A stretch of 64,000 bases of DNA. It comes from Oryza sativa Japonica Group. Taxonomy: Eukaryota; Streptophyta; Magnoliopsida; Poales; Poaceae. Shown piece after piece: positions 42,501 through 52,467 of this stretch. The stretch is from positions 441,501 to 505,500 of the forward strand of contig NC_089045.1 of NCBI RefSeq assembly GCF_034140825.1. Reading direction: 5' to 3'. The stretch's first letter is position 1, and each line of letters opens with the position of its first letter. Both the position numbers and the translations under genes were made by a program. The notes under the pieces were generated by a model. That model saw only the letters and a list, made by a program, of their open reading frames with translations. It searched no databases and was not told where the DNA came from.

Positions 42501-45266
42501 TCTATTTCTTTTGGAATATTAGAGGCCCATGTTCTATCAATCGTTCTCGAAATGATTTTGATCTCTTAAAATTGGGATGTAAACAGAACTATGTTGAGTG
42601 TACAACTCGCTATGGGATAAATGCGTCCTTTCTAAAATCTTGCCTCCAAAATTGAGCCAAAAATATTATAACAGTAGACATAGTGTGTTTTACTTCCTCC
42701 GAGATCAATATGTATATGAGACATCAATGTGAGTATGAATTCAGGGACATGTAAAAATTTGATTTGAACTATAAAAAAAAACAGGGGAAAGAAGGCGCAT
42801 ATGTACTTATTGTAGCCATGCATGGAGAATATTTTAGTATTTTATTTGTTAGATAGATCTAACTGTCTAGAACCATCAGTTTATTAGAAATTTTGTGAAA
42901 AGAGCATTAAATATCTTTAAACTACTGAATCTAACTAAAAAAACAGGGCAAAAAGGGAATGTGATAAGGAAACGGCTACGGTTCCTGGTTTTGTCCCAAT
43001 CTTTCAAAATGCTTTGTATGTCTGCAGCGATAATATATATACTGTAATCTCCATTTTAATAACTCAAGAGCAGCAGCAGTATTAAGATGATAGAGATCTC
43101 GTCCAGCAAAGTATATAGGGTCAGACACATAAGATCGATAACTCCAGATAAACTAAGCTGAATAGCTCCATTAGATCAAATTTAAACAGATAGATGATTA
43201 GGTTTACAATGAATAAACTAACCAAATCTGTAGATAAACTCCACCCGTGCAGCAAGAATGACACACAATCAGAGCAAGAAGACTTCGGCAGAAATCAGAA
43301 CACGCCCAGGAAATTAATTCCCGATCATGCTCGTCCAAACCAACGCAGCAACAATGGTGGCAAAACGTCAGGCAGATGGAATCACCATCTCCTTCCTGAC
43401 CTAGGCGGCGGCGGCGGCACAATACAAAGGAAAACTAAAAGCCAATCTCCTAATACAAGGAACATGGCATATATAGGTGGCACAAAGGCCTAGCCAGCTG
43501 AACGGACTAAAGCCCAACATGGGCTCCTACACACCGATCCAAATAACAGAGAAAAACCTCATTAATGTAATACCATGATTACTTGGTAATCCTGCCGCTA
43601 AGCATGGAAGGAAAGCAGCCACATGCATGCATACATGCGGAGGTTGTGGGAGATGATTTTGTTTTTTTCTGTGGGTCCTCATCTTCTCTCCTCGCATCAC
43701 GTGGCAGCTTGAGAGCGTTTTTAGGATGCCACATGGCAGCTTGAAAGTGATTTTAGAAAGTTTAATGGACTTTTAGTATATAATAGATAGATAGATAGAT
43801 AGATAGGTTTATCACCAAGAATCCGACATCACACATTGAACAATGATTTACAGAATTATTGACAAATGCTAACTCTCACATATCACTGATATTATAGGTT
43901 TATGACAAGTGCATTGGAGATGGTGATGGATTTACTGCATATGTTCCCACAACGGATCCGAGGGAATCTGCAAATGTGCCATTGGAAGTGCATGAGTTGG
44001 TGATAGCAAGAACTCAAGCACGCAAATGTAGGGATTACCAGAGTGCTGATGCTCTTCTAAGCAGCCTTGATGAAGCTGGATACAAGTATGGAAACTGATC
44101 TGTTTTGATCCTTATCAGTTAATAGCACAAGATTGCATATCTGAATGACGAATCTTCTAATTTTCCATACAAGAGTTATGGTCCTAATTTTCTGAATATT
44201 GTCTTTTCATGGAACAATGCAGGATGCCTAATATAGTAGGCACAGGAAAATAACAGAGCTTAAAAATTAAATTGATTTTCTTCTAATAATTACAGTTAAC
44301 ACACAATCCTTGATATGTATATAGATGCTCTTATTGTCCCCACACAGTTGACACATGCATTTATGCATTTTCGGAACAAAACAGTGAAGATTTTTATAGC
44401 AGCTATTCATGATTAAATGTGGACAATAATTACATCAGTTCGATTTGGTTTAATCACATATATGTGCTAGCTTTGCTTGGAGATCACAGGAAAACATGGC
44501 TTACTATGAATTTTGATGAGCAGGATAATATCTTGTTCAGATGACGAGGTCCTCGCAAGGAAATACAGAATAAGAATGAGGTAGGTATCTACGTTGCACC
44601 TCTAGATCGAATAAAAATTTGATGTACTACTGGGAGGGGTGAAGTGCATGATCTTTTATAATTTCTATATTAAAGGGGAATTGATGCACCGGAGCTTAAG
44701 ATGCCCTACGGGAAGGAATCACGGACTGCGTTGGTGAAACTAATTGGTGGGAAGAGCGTCAAAATTTATGTATATGATCTGGACCAGTTTGGGCGCTACG
44801 TTGGTGATATCTATTGCAATAATTTGTTCATTCAGGTGAAACATAACCTATTTCATCAGTACCTCCACATGTATCATGATTTTACTGCTTCAATTCTTAT
44901 GAGAGAAATTATGTGCTCTCTTTGAGTCCTTCAGGAGCAAATGTTGAAGAATGGCCACGCATGGCACTTCAAGACTTATGATAAACGCCCAGAGTTTGCA
45001 AGAGTAAGAGATTCAACTATATTGTGTGTTGTTACTTGTTTTGCTCTGACACCTTTTTTTTTTACATAAACTTTGTCGAGTCATGCTTACATATGTTGTT
45101 ACTTCTGGGTAATAAAGAGTTGTTCACTTACTCCCTGATTATGTAGTGGGAGAGAGAGGCAAGAGCTGCAAACCGAGGGCTTTGGGCGTCAGGGAATCCT
45201 GAGAAACCATGGGATTGGAGAAGAGACCAACGCAACGCAAGACAGGACGCCATCCAGGTGTACTGA
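39567..45266 (+). CDS. Staphylococcal-nuclease-like protein (CAN family)
   Basis: Predicted Ca2+-dependent nuclease cleaving RNA/DNA. Nine exons join in frame: 39567-39797, 40414-40469, 41570-41684, 41881-41991, 43898-44085, 44524-44580, 44676-44835, 44935-45003 and 45147-45266. They give about 368 residues. The N-terminus [10 protein letters not shown] fits myristoylation and palmitoylation, as in Arabidopsis CAN1/CAN2, placing it on the plasma membrane. A plant-specific helical region follows (residues about 60-170), then the SNase fold. The calcium-side Asp is in [12 protein letters not shown], the active-site Arg and Glu in YRIRMRGIDAPE, and the second Arg in [14 protein letters not shown]. 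The end [16 protein letters not shown] is typical. All expected active-site residues are present. Intron 4 (1.9 kb) holds a Helitron. Confidence 0.92.
42029..43797 (-). mobile_element. Non-autonomous Helitron in intron 4 of the nuclease gene
   Basis: On the minus strand the left edge reads hairpin GCCCGCGCATAAGCGCGGGC (42059-42040), then 8 bases, then CTAG followed by T. This is the classic Helitron 3' end. The opposite end reads TCTATCTATCTATTATATAC and, further in, ATGCCACATGG-type words on the plus strand, as at rice Helitron 5' ends (TC start). Insertion between A and T fits. The right border is blurred by (GATA)n. No Rep/helicase is visible; the interior at 43200-43500 may be captured DNA but was not recognised. 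Confidence 0.65.
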
Positions 45267-46557
45267 AGTTGAGTCTCCAGCTCTCATTTGGCCACAAATG
45301 TGCATATATGTCTAGTTGGGTAACGTTGCTGTTGAGTAGCTTGCTGACAATGAATGTGTCAGGAACCAAAAGCCAAAATGTATGTATGGTTTGTGTTGTA
45401 CAAAAGAGATTATATATCCAGGACCAGGAGTCAGCTGTGCCGTGTGAAGTAACCTGAGAATGTAGAGGTGAAATGTGGTCAATGCAAGTGAGCTTTGTTC
45501 AGAAACAAGATCAACAAGGCCGATTCTCCGCTGCAAAGCAAAGTTGAGAAGTAAGCTGTATATGCAATATTGAGCTAGCTAGCTAGCTACGGTTGTTATT
45601 TGAAGCCAAAACCGTAACTTATTCAGACAGCCCCGCTCGATCGTCAGATAAAAGGCCAGGACCAAAGAAACAAGATTGAAAGCCGAAGGAGGGATTCGAT
45701 CAATGGAGGGCGGCTTGTCGATCAATTGAGTGTGTTGCCATTGCCAAGCCGTGCCAGCTTAACAGGAGGTTTGTGATTGCCATTGTCAAGCGTGGCATCT
45801 TCATCTTGGTGCTAGACTTGAAGGTTAAGCGGAGTGACGCCTCAGAAGCGGAGGAGCCAGTCCGTATGCTCCGTGGCTTGAAGGCAAAATCACATGGGCA
45901 GGTCATCCAAAACATAGGTATATTTGATTGCACTACCGTTATGGTCAGTGTGCATTTGGTCAAATCTGCCGGGGGCCATGTTAGACTAGCCACAAAGATT
46001 CTTTTTTCTTTGTTAATTAGCTTCTTATATATATAGCCTATGCAACTTTATTTAATTGCTACTTGTTTAGAGATAGTAACATATTTCCAGAGAAAGCTTT
46101 CACAATAATTACCACTGTTGAGAAGTCGAAAACATATATATAGCAGTAGAACAAAGAGAATGAATGAAAATAAGTACAACATCCAAAAGAAGCATCAGAA
46201 GGATCAGACAATTACTGGTGCAGATTGTCTGACGGGGAAGAAATAGCTTATTCTACATGTGTGTGTCTTGGTTGGAAGTGAACCAATCACTTGAAGAGAT
46301 ATATATATATATATATTCCTTTCTGTTTAAATAATTGCACAAATCATGAAGCACTTGAAGGGATATTTAACTGCAACTGCAATCCATCCTTTATTTGTGC
46401 TTTAAAAGTTGTGCATTTCACAAGAAGTGAAGCATAGAAGCGCCTCCAAACACAATATCATCTGGTTTATACTCTTCCATCATCATCTGCTTTATACTCT
46501 TCTATCCACCAATCACAGCTCTCAACAAATTGTTGTCTACTTTCTAGTTCTACGGTT
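45267..46557. other. 3' regions of the two convergent genes
   Basis: Follows the nuclease stop and precedes the stop of the minus-strand PPR gene. A short open frame at 45773-46036 has no recognisable domain. An (AT)n run lies at about 46300-46315. No other gene is supported. Confidence 0.4.
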
Positions 46558-48495
46558 CTACCAATAGTCATTGCAGGAGCAAGAACCATCTCTAAAACAA
46601 TGAAATCGATTGTTATCTCGGACAATGATCTCCCGATGAGTTATCCTCGATACGAGTTTAATTGCAGTGTGACAGTCACTGCAAACTCTGAGGTTCTTGG
46701 TGACCCTAATGGTCTCCCCTGGTCCAGTGATGAGAAGGTTAAATGCAATTGCTAGTTTCTCACTATGATGCACTAGTGTGTGCTCCTTCTCTTCATCTTC
46801 AACATCAAACATCACCACTTCTGTTGTTGGTTCATAACCCATGGTTTTCATTTCCAATCCTAATTCGTCGAGCTTTTTGTAAATCTGATCTGAAAGAGGA
46901 TGCGACTTGTCTCCGACACGGAATTCATGGACCTTACCTTCAAACTCAACCCAGCTGCATGCAGGAACCTTCTCGACCCCTTTTGCTTTCATGTCCAATC
47001 TAAGCTTCGCTGCATCCTCCCATCTGCCTCTGTTAGAGTATATGTTGGAGAGCATTACATAGTTCCCAGAATTCCAGGGCTCCAGTAGAATGAGCTGCTT
47101 CAAAACATGTTCAGCAAGCTCCGTGTTTCGGTGAATCTTGCAGCCACCAAGAAGTGCACCCAATATAACAGCATTTGCTGGCATTGGCATGTCATCAACA
47201 AGTTGATGAGCCTCCTGCAACAACCCAGCGCGACTGAGCAGATCGACCATACAACCGTAATGCTCAATCCTAGGGCTGATGTGGTATAACTTAGTCATGT
47301 TATGGAAATACCGTCGCCCATCTTGAATGAGGCCAGTGTGTGTACAGCTGCAGAGCAAGCCAATGAAAGTATTGTCATTCAATTTCACGCCAGACTTCTC
47401 CATCTGACCAACAAGGGCAAATGCAATCTTTTCATGGCCAGTCATGCCAAGCCCCAAGATCATGGCATTCCAAACAATAATGTCCTTCTTCCTCATTTGC
47501 TGGAACACCACCCATGCCTCGACCGTGCTCCCACACTTGGCGTACATATCAATCAATGCAGTCCCTAGGACTGGATTGTCAAGAAACTCATCCCAGTCCA
47601 CCATCCTGATTGCCTGCCGTCCCAGATCCAATGCACCCAACCTTGTGCAGGCTGATAGCGCCCCAGCTACTGCATAGCAATCTGGCTTCATTCCCTCTGC
47701 CTGCATTGCAAGGAAAAGGTCCAGAGCCTCTCGTGGGTGGCCGTTGGAAGCATATCCCCCAACCATGGCGCCCCAGGCCACTGCATCCTTGTGCCGCATC
47801 TTGTCAAACACCTCCCTTGCCTTTGCCATCTCCCCACACTTGACATACAAATCTACCGCCGCAGTGGCCACGAACACGCTCTGTGCAACGCCCTCCTGCT
47901 CGGCAGCCCTCCAAACAGTCTCCCCAGTTGCCAAATCCGCAATCCGAGCACACGCAGTCAGGACACGCACGGCCGTGAAGCTGTCCGGTCGCATACCATT
48001 CGCAAAAGCATTCCTTGCGACATGGACGGCTTCCCTGAGGTCCCCAGCATCCATGTAGGCAGTGATGAGAGCGGTCCAGGGGACGGTGCTGGGGTGTGGC
48101 ATTTCGTCGAACACCCTCTGGGCTCGATGTAGGAGGCCGCATTTTGCGTATAGGCTGAGGAGGGAGGTGAGGACGTGGGGGTTGGTGTGGGAGGGAAGCT
48201 TGAGGGAGCGCGCGTGGAGCTGCTCGCCCGCGCGGAGAGGGTGCGGAAGGCGGGAGGCCGACTTGAGGGCGATGGGGATGGTGAGGTGGGAGGGGTTGGG
48301 GAGGAGGCAGTGGACGCGGAGCGCGTGGAGGTGAAGGGCGGAGGAGGTGAGGGCGCGGAGGAGGAGCGAGGAGAGGCCAGCGAGGAGGTCGAGGCGGAGG
48401 AGGCGGGCGTGGAGGAGCTTGACGGTGAGCGGCGGGAGGCGGTTGCTAGGGGCGACGCCGGCGAGGAGTAGCCGCCTGATGGCATCGCCAGACAT
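46558..48495 (-). CDS. PPR protein, PLS class with E/E+ and DYW domains
   Basis: Predicted organellar C-to-U RNA editing factor. It is intronless, with 645 residues. PLS-type PPR repeats run from about residue 75 to 480 (VLTSLLSLYAKCGLLHRAQR, WTALITAYMDAGDLREAV, GTALIDMYAKCGSTVEAW). E and E+ motifs follow (KVPACSWVEFEGKVHEF, the PG-box region). The C-terminal DYW deaminase domain has the zinc/catalytic HSEKLAIAF near residue 578, CSDCHTAIK near 606 and a terminal NDYW. All deaminase signature residues that I know are present, so editing competence is plausible. The first ATG is only 6 bases from the edge of a MITE, so the leader and promoter lie in or beyond that MITE. Confidence 0.93.
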   Translation of the reverse strand: MSGDAIRRLLLAGVAPSNRLPPLTVKLLHARLLRLDLLAGLSSLLLRALTSSALHLHALRVHCLLPNPSHLTIPIALKSASRLPHPLRAGEQLHARSLKLPSHTNPHVLTSLLSLYAKCGLLHRAQRVFDEMPHPSTVPWTALITAYMDAGDLREAVHVARNAFANGMRPDSFTAVRVLTACARIADLATGETVWRAAEQEGVAQSVFVATAAVDLYVKCGEMAKAREVFDKMRHKDAVAWGAMVGGYASNGHPREALDLFLAMQAEGMKPDCYAVAGALSACTRLGALDLGRQAIRMVDWDEFLDNPVLGTALIDMYAKCGSTVEAWVVFQQMRKKDIIVWNAMILGLGMTGHEKIAFALVGQMEKSGVKLNDNTFIGLLCSCTHTGLIQDGRRYFHNMTKLYHISPRIEHYGCMVDLLSRAGLLQEAHQLVDDMPMPANAVILGALLGGCKIHRNTELAEHVLKQLILLEPWNSGNYVMLSNIYSNRGRWEDAAKLRLDMKAKGVEKVPACSWVEFEGKVHEFRVGDKSHPLSDQIYKKLDELGLEMKTMGYEPTTEVVMFDVEDEEKEHTLVHHSEKLAIAFNLLITGPGETIRVTKNLRVCSDCHTAIKLVSRITHREIIVRDNNRFHCFRDGSCSCNDYW

Positions 48496-48501
48496 AAATA
48501 A

Positions 48502-48833
48502 GGGGGTGTTTGGATATAGGGTGTAAAAAAAAATTTTCTTGTTTCATCGCCTATTATATAGAGTGTCGTAGCATTGATAAAAAAACTAATTATAAAATCT
48601 GTCAGTAAACCGCACGATGATTTATTAAGCATAATTAATCTGTTATTAGCGAATGCTTACTATAGCACTCCATTGTCAAATCATGTAATAATTAGGTTTA
48701 AAAGATTCATCCTGTAAATTAGTTGCAATTTGTGCAATTAGTTGTTTTTAACCTATATTTAATCATTTATGCAGTTGTTCAAACGTTTGATATGACAGGG
48801 TGAAAATTTCTAAAATGGTATATAAACCGGGTC
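48502..48833. mobile_element. MITE directly upstream of the PPR start codon, 332 bp
   Basis: Flanked by TAA at 48499-48501 and 48834-48836. Ends GGGGGTGTTTGGATATAG and TATATAAACCGGGTC are weakly inverted. The interior (ATTAAGCATAATTAATCTGT, AGTTGCAATTTGTGCAATTA) is that of a very common rice MITE. PIF/Harbinger-like from the 3-bp duplication. Confidence 0.75.
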
Positions 48834-48972
48834 TAAATAAAGCGCCAAAGCCAAGCAGTCAACGAATGAACAAATTTAGTCAAATATTGGAATATCTCTT
48901 CAAATAATGAAGAAAAAAAAAGAGCAGATCGGAATTTTTACATGTTGCCTATTTTGATCTTGGAACGAAATT

Positions 48973-50448
48973 TCATTGACCCATGTCTAACACGACATAG
49001 TCCTTCTCTTCGACTCTCATCGGTAGCGGCGGCGCATCAACGGCGACGATGCAGCCTTCTCTCTCCAAAGGCGCCATTGCCGCCTCCTCCTCCTCCTCCT
49101 CCTCGCCACCTTTGGCGTACAGCACGTCCTCCTCCACGTCGTACAGGTTGGCCGTCCTCACCTCCTGCGCCAGCGCGCACGGCGCGCAGCACAGCCACTT
49201 GCCGTAGTCCGCCGCCGTGGCCCGCCCGCCGCACATGGACCAGCGGTGCGCTGGCAGCCCGAAGCGCCTCCGCATCTGCGCGCGCCAGAACCCGCCGTAC
49301 GTGAGGCCCAGCACGGACAGCAAGGCGCCCGCGGCGCCCACGACGAACCGCAGCGTGTCGTCGTGGACGTTGAGCGCCGCCACCGCGAACACCAGCACCG
49401 GCGCCGCGCACAGCAGCGCGAACGTGAAGACGTGCACGTACATGTTGCCGAGCCCCAGGCGCTCCATGTTCCACCCGAACACGCAGAACGTGCACGACAG
49501 CGACAGCGCCGCCACCGTCGGGTCGTCGCCGACGTCGAACAGCCCGCCGGCCCACTCCGGCTTCGCGACCACCGCCCTGTTTCTGTTGCTGTCACACTGC
49601 GCCGTCACCGCGATCGCGTTCGCCTCGTCGACCTGCGAGTTCAAGTTCTCCTCGTCGTCGGTGGACGCCGGGATCAGCACGATCTTCCGGCCGAGCGGGC
49701 CGTACACCATGTACAAGGCGGCGACGATGGGGAAGCCGAGGCCGAGCGCCATGCAGAGGTTGACGGCCAAGTCCGGGCGGTTGTCTCTTCCGAAGAACCA
49801 GAAGAGCGCGCAGTAGCCGTACTGCGCGAAGCACGTGGCGTGGAACAGCAGCACGACGGCGGCCACGTGGAGGCGCTCGCGGCGCAGGCCGGCGGCGCCG
49901 TTCTTGCAGTAGAGGGCACGGAGCTCGGCGACGTCGGCGGCGCGCCATCGGAGGAGTAGCGCGAGGTGGTGGCAGAGCTTGGGATGCTGGTAGACGCACA
50001 TGATGGTGAAGAGCGCGTTGAGCATCTGGTTGGCCACCTCGGTCCATCGGCGGCGGCGCGAGGCGGCGGGCACGGCGGAGTTGAGCGCGCCGGTCATGAG
50101 GAGGAAGACGAAGGCGACGCCGCCGGCGACGAAGGCGAGCCAGATGAGCAGAGCCGCGTTCATTGGGTGCTTGGCCCACGCGAGGCACTTGGCGCGGAGG
50201 GCGCGCCAGTCGACGGAGCGGACGAACGCCGGCAAGCGGCGGGAAGCAGCAGGATTGTTTGTGGTGCGGAGGGAGGCGAGGCGGGTGAGGAAGGCGGCGC
50301 CGGAGAAGGAGAACCATGGCGCCTTGGACGGCGCTGCCCGGAGGAAGTCGAGGAGCCTCTCCTTCTTCTTCTCCTTGTGCTTCTTGTGCTGCTCCTGCTT
50401 CTGCAGCCCATCGTTCACTGGTTCTTGATGCTGTTCTTGTGGTTCCAT
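48973..50448 (-). CDS. PLAC8/DUF2985 membrane protein, tandem copy 1
   Basis: Plant membrane protein with a DUF2985-type N-terminal part and a C-terminal PLAC8 (Cys-rich) domain; related proteins affect cell size or metal handling, but the role here is unknown. It is intronless, with 491 residues. A basic Lys/Gln-rich start (KKHKEKKKERLLDFLRAA) is followed by membrane segments (ALLIWLAFVAGGVAFVFLLM; MALGLGFPIVAALYMVYG; FTFALLCAAPVLVFAVAAL). The motif WTEVANQMLNALFTIMCVYQ is shared with copy 2. PLAC8 hallmarks are SLSCTFCVFGWNMERLG and WLCCAPCALAQEVRT. The acidic run of nine Glu near the end is a simple repeat. It stands 2 kb from its paralogue on the same strand. Confidence 0.88.
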   Translation of the reverse strand: MEPQEQHQEPVNDGLQKQEQHKKHKEKKKERLLDFLRAAPSKAPWFSFSGAAFLTRLASLRTTNNPAASRRLPAFVRSVDWRALRAKCLAWAKHPMNAALLIWLAFVAGGVAFVFLLMTGALNSAVPAASRRRRWTEVANQMLNALFTIMCVYQHPKLCHHLALLLRWRAADVAELRALYCKNGAAGLRRERLHVAAVVLLFHATCFAQYGYCALFWFFGRDNRPDLAVNLCMALGLGFPIVAALYMVYGPLGRKIVLIPASTDDEENLNSQVDEANAIAVTAQCDSNRNRAVVAKPEWAGGLFDVGDDPTVAALSLSCTFCVFGWNMERLGLGNMYVHVFTFALLCAAPVLVFAVAALNVHDDTLRFVVGAAGALLSVLGLTYGGFWRAQMRRRFGLPAHRWSMCGGRATAADYGKWLCCAPCALAQEVRTANLYDVEEDVLYAKGGEEEEEEEAAMAPLEREGCIVAVDAPPLPMRVEEKDYVVLDMGQ

Positions 50449-50766
50449 GTTGATCGATTTGTAGTTTTTTCTTGTGGAGTGAAGGAGTTGCAGAAAATCT
50501 GGTAGTAGTAGCTAGCTGCAGCAGATCGAGTACGTAGCAGGAGCAAGCTCGAAATCAAAACCATGGAACTGATCAACAAATATATATGCATGCAATGCAA
50601 ATAGTTGACGAAAGAAAGGCAACATTGTCAAATTTGGCAGAGCGAGCAGGTCAGCGTCAGCCACAGTTTGCTGCTAGTTCAATTACTGCGCTCGTGTTGT
50701 TTAATTACCAGCCGGATTGGATTGACCGAGCTGGATCGGTCAAAACAGTTAAGCGTGACTGTATAT
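50449..50766 (-). promoter_or_regulatory. Upstream region of PLAC8 copy 1
   Basis: Non-coding sequence upstream of the minus-strand start at 50448. It includes GCTAGCTAGCTGCAG-like and TATATATGCATGCA motifs near 50580-50600, the second possibly TATA-like. No transcription start assigned. Confidence 0.35.
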
Positions 50767-51001
50767 TACTCCCCGTCCTAAAATAAAGCACGGTTTTACA
50801 CTATTTATATTCAATATTTAACTGCTCGTCTTAAAAAATTGTGATTAGTATTTTTGTTATTATCATATGATAAGATATGAACATTATTTTATGTGTGACT
50901 ATTTTTTAAAAAAGAAAATTATAAATTTTTAAAATAAAACGAATATCAAACGTTGGACACGAATATTCAAGGCTGCACTTATTTTGGGGTGGAGTTGGTA
51001 G
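50767..51001. mobile_element. Stowaway-type MITE, about 235 bp
   Basis: Ends TACTCCCCGTCCTAAAATAA and TTATTTTGGGGTGGAGTTGGTA (right end shortened in effect to TTTTGGGGTGGAGT) are inverted with TA at the borders. The interior TTTGTTATTATCATATGATA and AAACGTTGGACACG fits a common rice Stowaway family. Confidence 0.65.
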
Positions 51002-51049
51002 TAGTAGCTCTATGTAACAAAACGACTACATAGTACAGACTACTAGAAC

Positions 51050-51290
51050 ATATAGGCTGTGGTCTTATCCCATCTTTCCCAACCCACTTCCCGCGTTTTC
51101 TACGCACACGTTTTTCAAACTGCTAAACGGTGCATATTTTACAAAAAGTTTTTTATATGAAAATTACTTAAAAAATCATATTAATCTATTTTTAAGTTTT
51201 TTTTGGCTAATACTTAATTAATCTCACTATAATCGTGTGTTTTGTTTTTCGTGTCGGGAGGCATGGTTGGGCGAACACACCCATAGTACA
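51050..51290. mobile_element. Diverged AT-rich MITE, copy 3 of 3
   Basis: Shares CACGTTTTTCAAACTGCTAA, ATATTAATCTATTTTTAAG and TACTTAATTAATC with 14020-14274 and, more weakly, 7030-7225. Borders are approximate. Confidence 0.55.
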
Positions 51291-52467
51291 TACTGTATCT
51301 TCTAAAATGACTAGTATTACTCCAGAAGACTTCCAAGAATATGTATGGGCGTCCATTGTCTTCTATACACGCTCACTCATGTTCAGGAATCAATGTTGGC
51401 TTGCCATGACTTTCTATTGCTTGTTTTGTTGGCCCTATAACTGAAGCACAACCTTGATCGGGAATAAGTCATCTTTTGTTGCCTTAAATAAGTTCAGCAC
51501 AACAAAACAGAACAGCTGAACAGATCACCTGTCGGCGTGCTCTGTTCAACATTTTCATCCCTATTTTGATCCGCTAAGTTATAGGCCAAAGCTGGATTTC
51601 ATAAACTTTTACTTCCACTGCTCTAGTTCTGTACCGCTACTCCCTAAGATTAATGAAATTCAGGTGGGGAATCTCTCCCCCCTTTGACCAGTCTAAAAAA
51701 ACTTTTACTTCTTAAAATTGGCTTGATTTATTTTTGATACTGAGCTTCTTTTTCAGGTTATGGCTGCAAAGCAGCCAAAAGTCTCTTTCAAGTTATTTTT
51801 TTAGACAGGTCTCTTTCAAGTTATTTCAAGTCCATATAGTCAGGCAGGTGTACAGTCTCAAGCATGCTGCAATTATAAATACTTTCAGTTTACAGATGGC
51901 CAATAACGACGTTTCCCTATTCACAGTTGGCGCTCTACAACATTAGAGGAACAATTGGTTCATCATATGATAGTTGATCATGTTATCACACATAATAACT
52001 TACGCAACAATGGACAAAACTGAAACAAACCTTCTAAGATTTCCAAACTACGATTGCTAACAATTGTACAATTCAGTTCCTTCTGAAACTTCAGAAGCTA
52101 TACTGAAGGTTTTAGAAGGATTCTAAGTTCTAACTGAAACTACAATATCTTTGTAGAACCACCCCAAGTGAGTTTCCTGAAACACAAGCCACACTGGGCA
52201 AACTGAAATAATGAGATATAATTGCATTAGAGATTCACTATTTCCAAGGTGCAATTGCAGCTGGGAACGGATTACAAATATACAATCCCTTCAAAATCCT
52301 GTGGCATCTTTATGCCAGCAGTATGCCTATGTACACCCAAACTCCAAAGAATGAACTTCCTCTCGATCACAACCAACAAAAAGAAATGGAGAAAGATGAG
52401 AGAATTCAGTCATCTAGCTAAGTAGCTATTGAATCTGTAGCCTTTTGTATGCATTTTCTGTGCCTCA
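51291..52467. other. Intergenic; 3' region of PLAC8 copy 2
   Basis: No gene recognised; short open frames are not supported. Sequence from about 52250 to 52467 is probably 3' untranslated region of the minus-strand PLAC8 copy 2. A duplicated GTCTCTTTCAAGTTATTT word occurs at about 51780 and 51810. Confidence 0.4.

Noticed and set aside
45773-46036. 87-codon plus-strand open frame after the nuclease gene
   Set aside because: No known domain; lies between convergent genes, and codon use is not distinctive.
49037-50505. Antisense and shifted frames across PLAC8 copy 1
   Set aside because: Shadows of the GC-rich coding frame.
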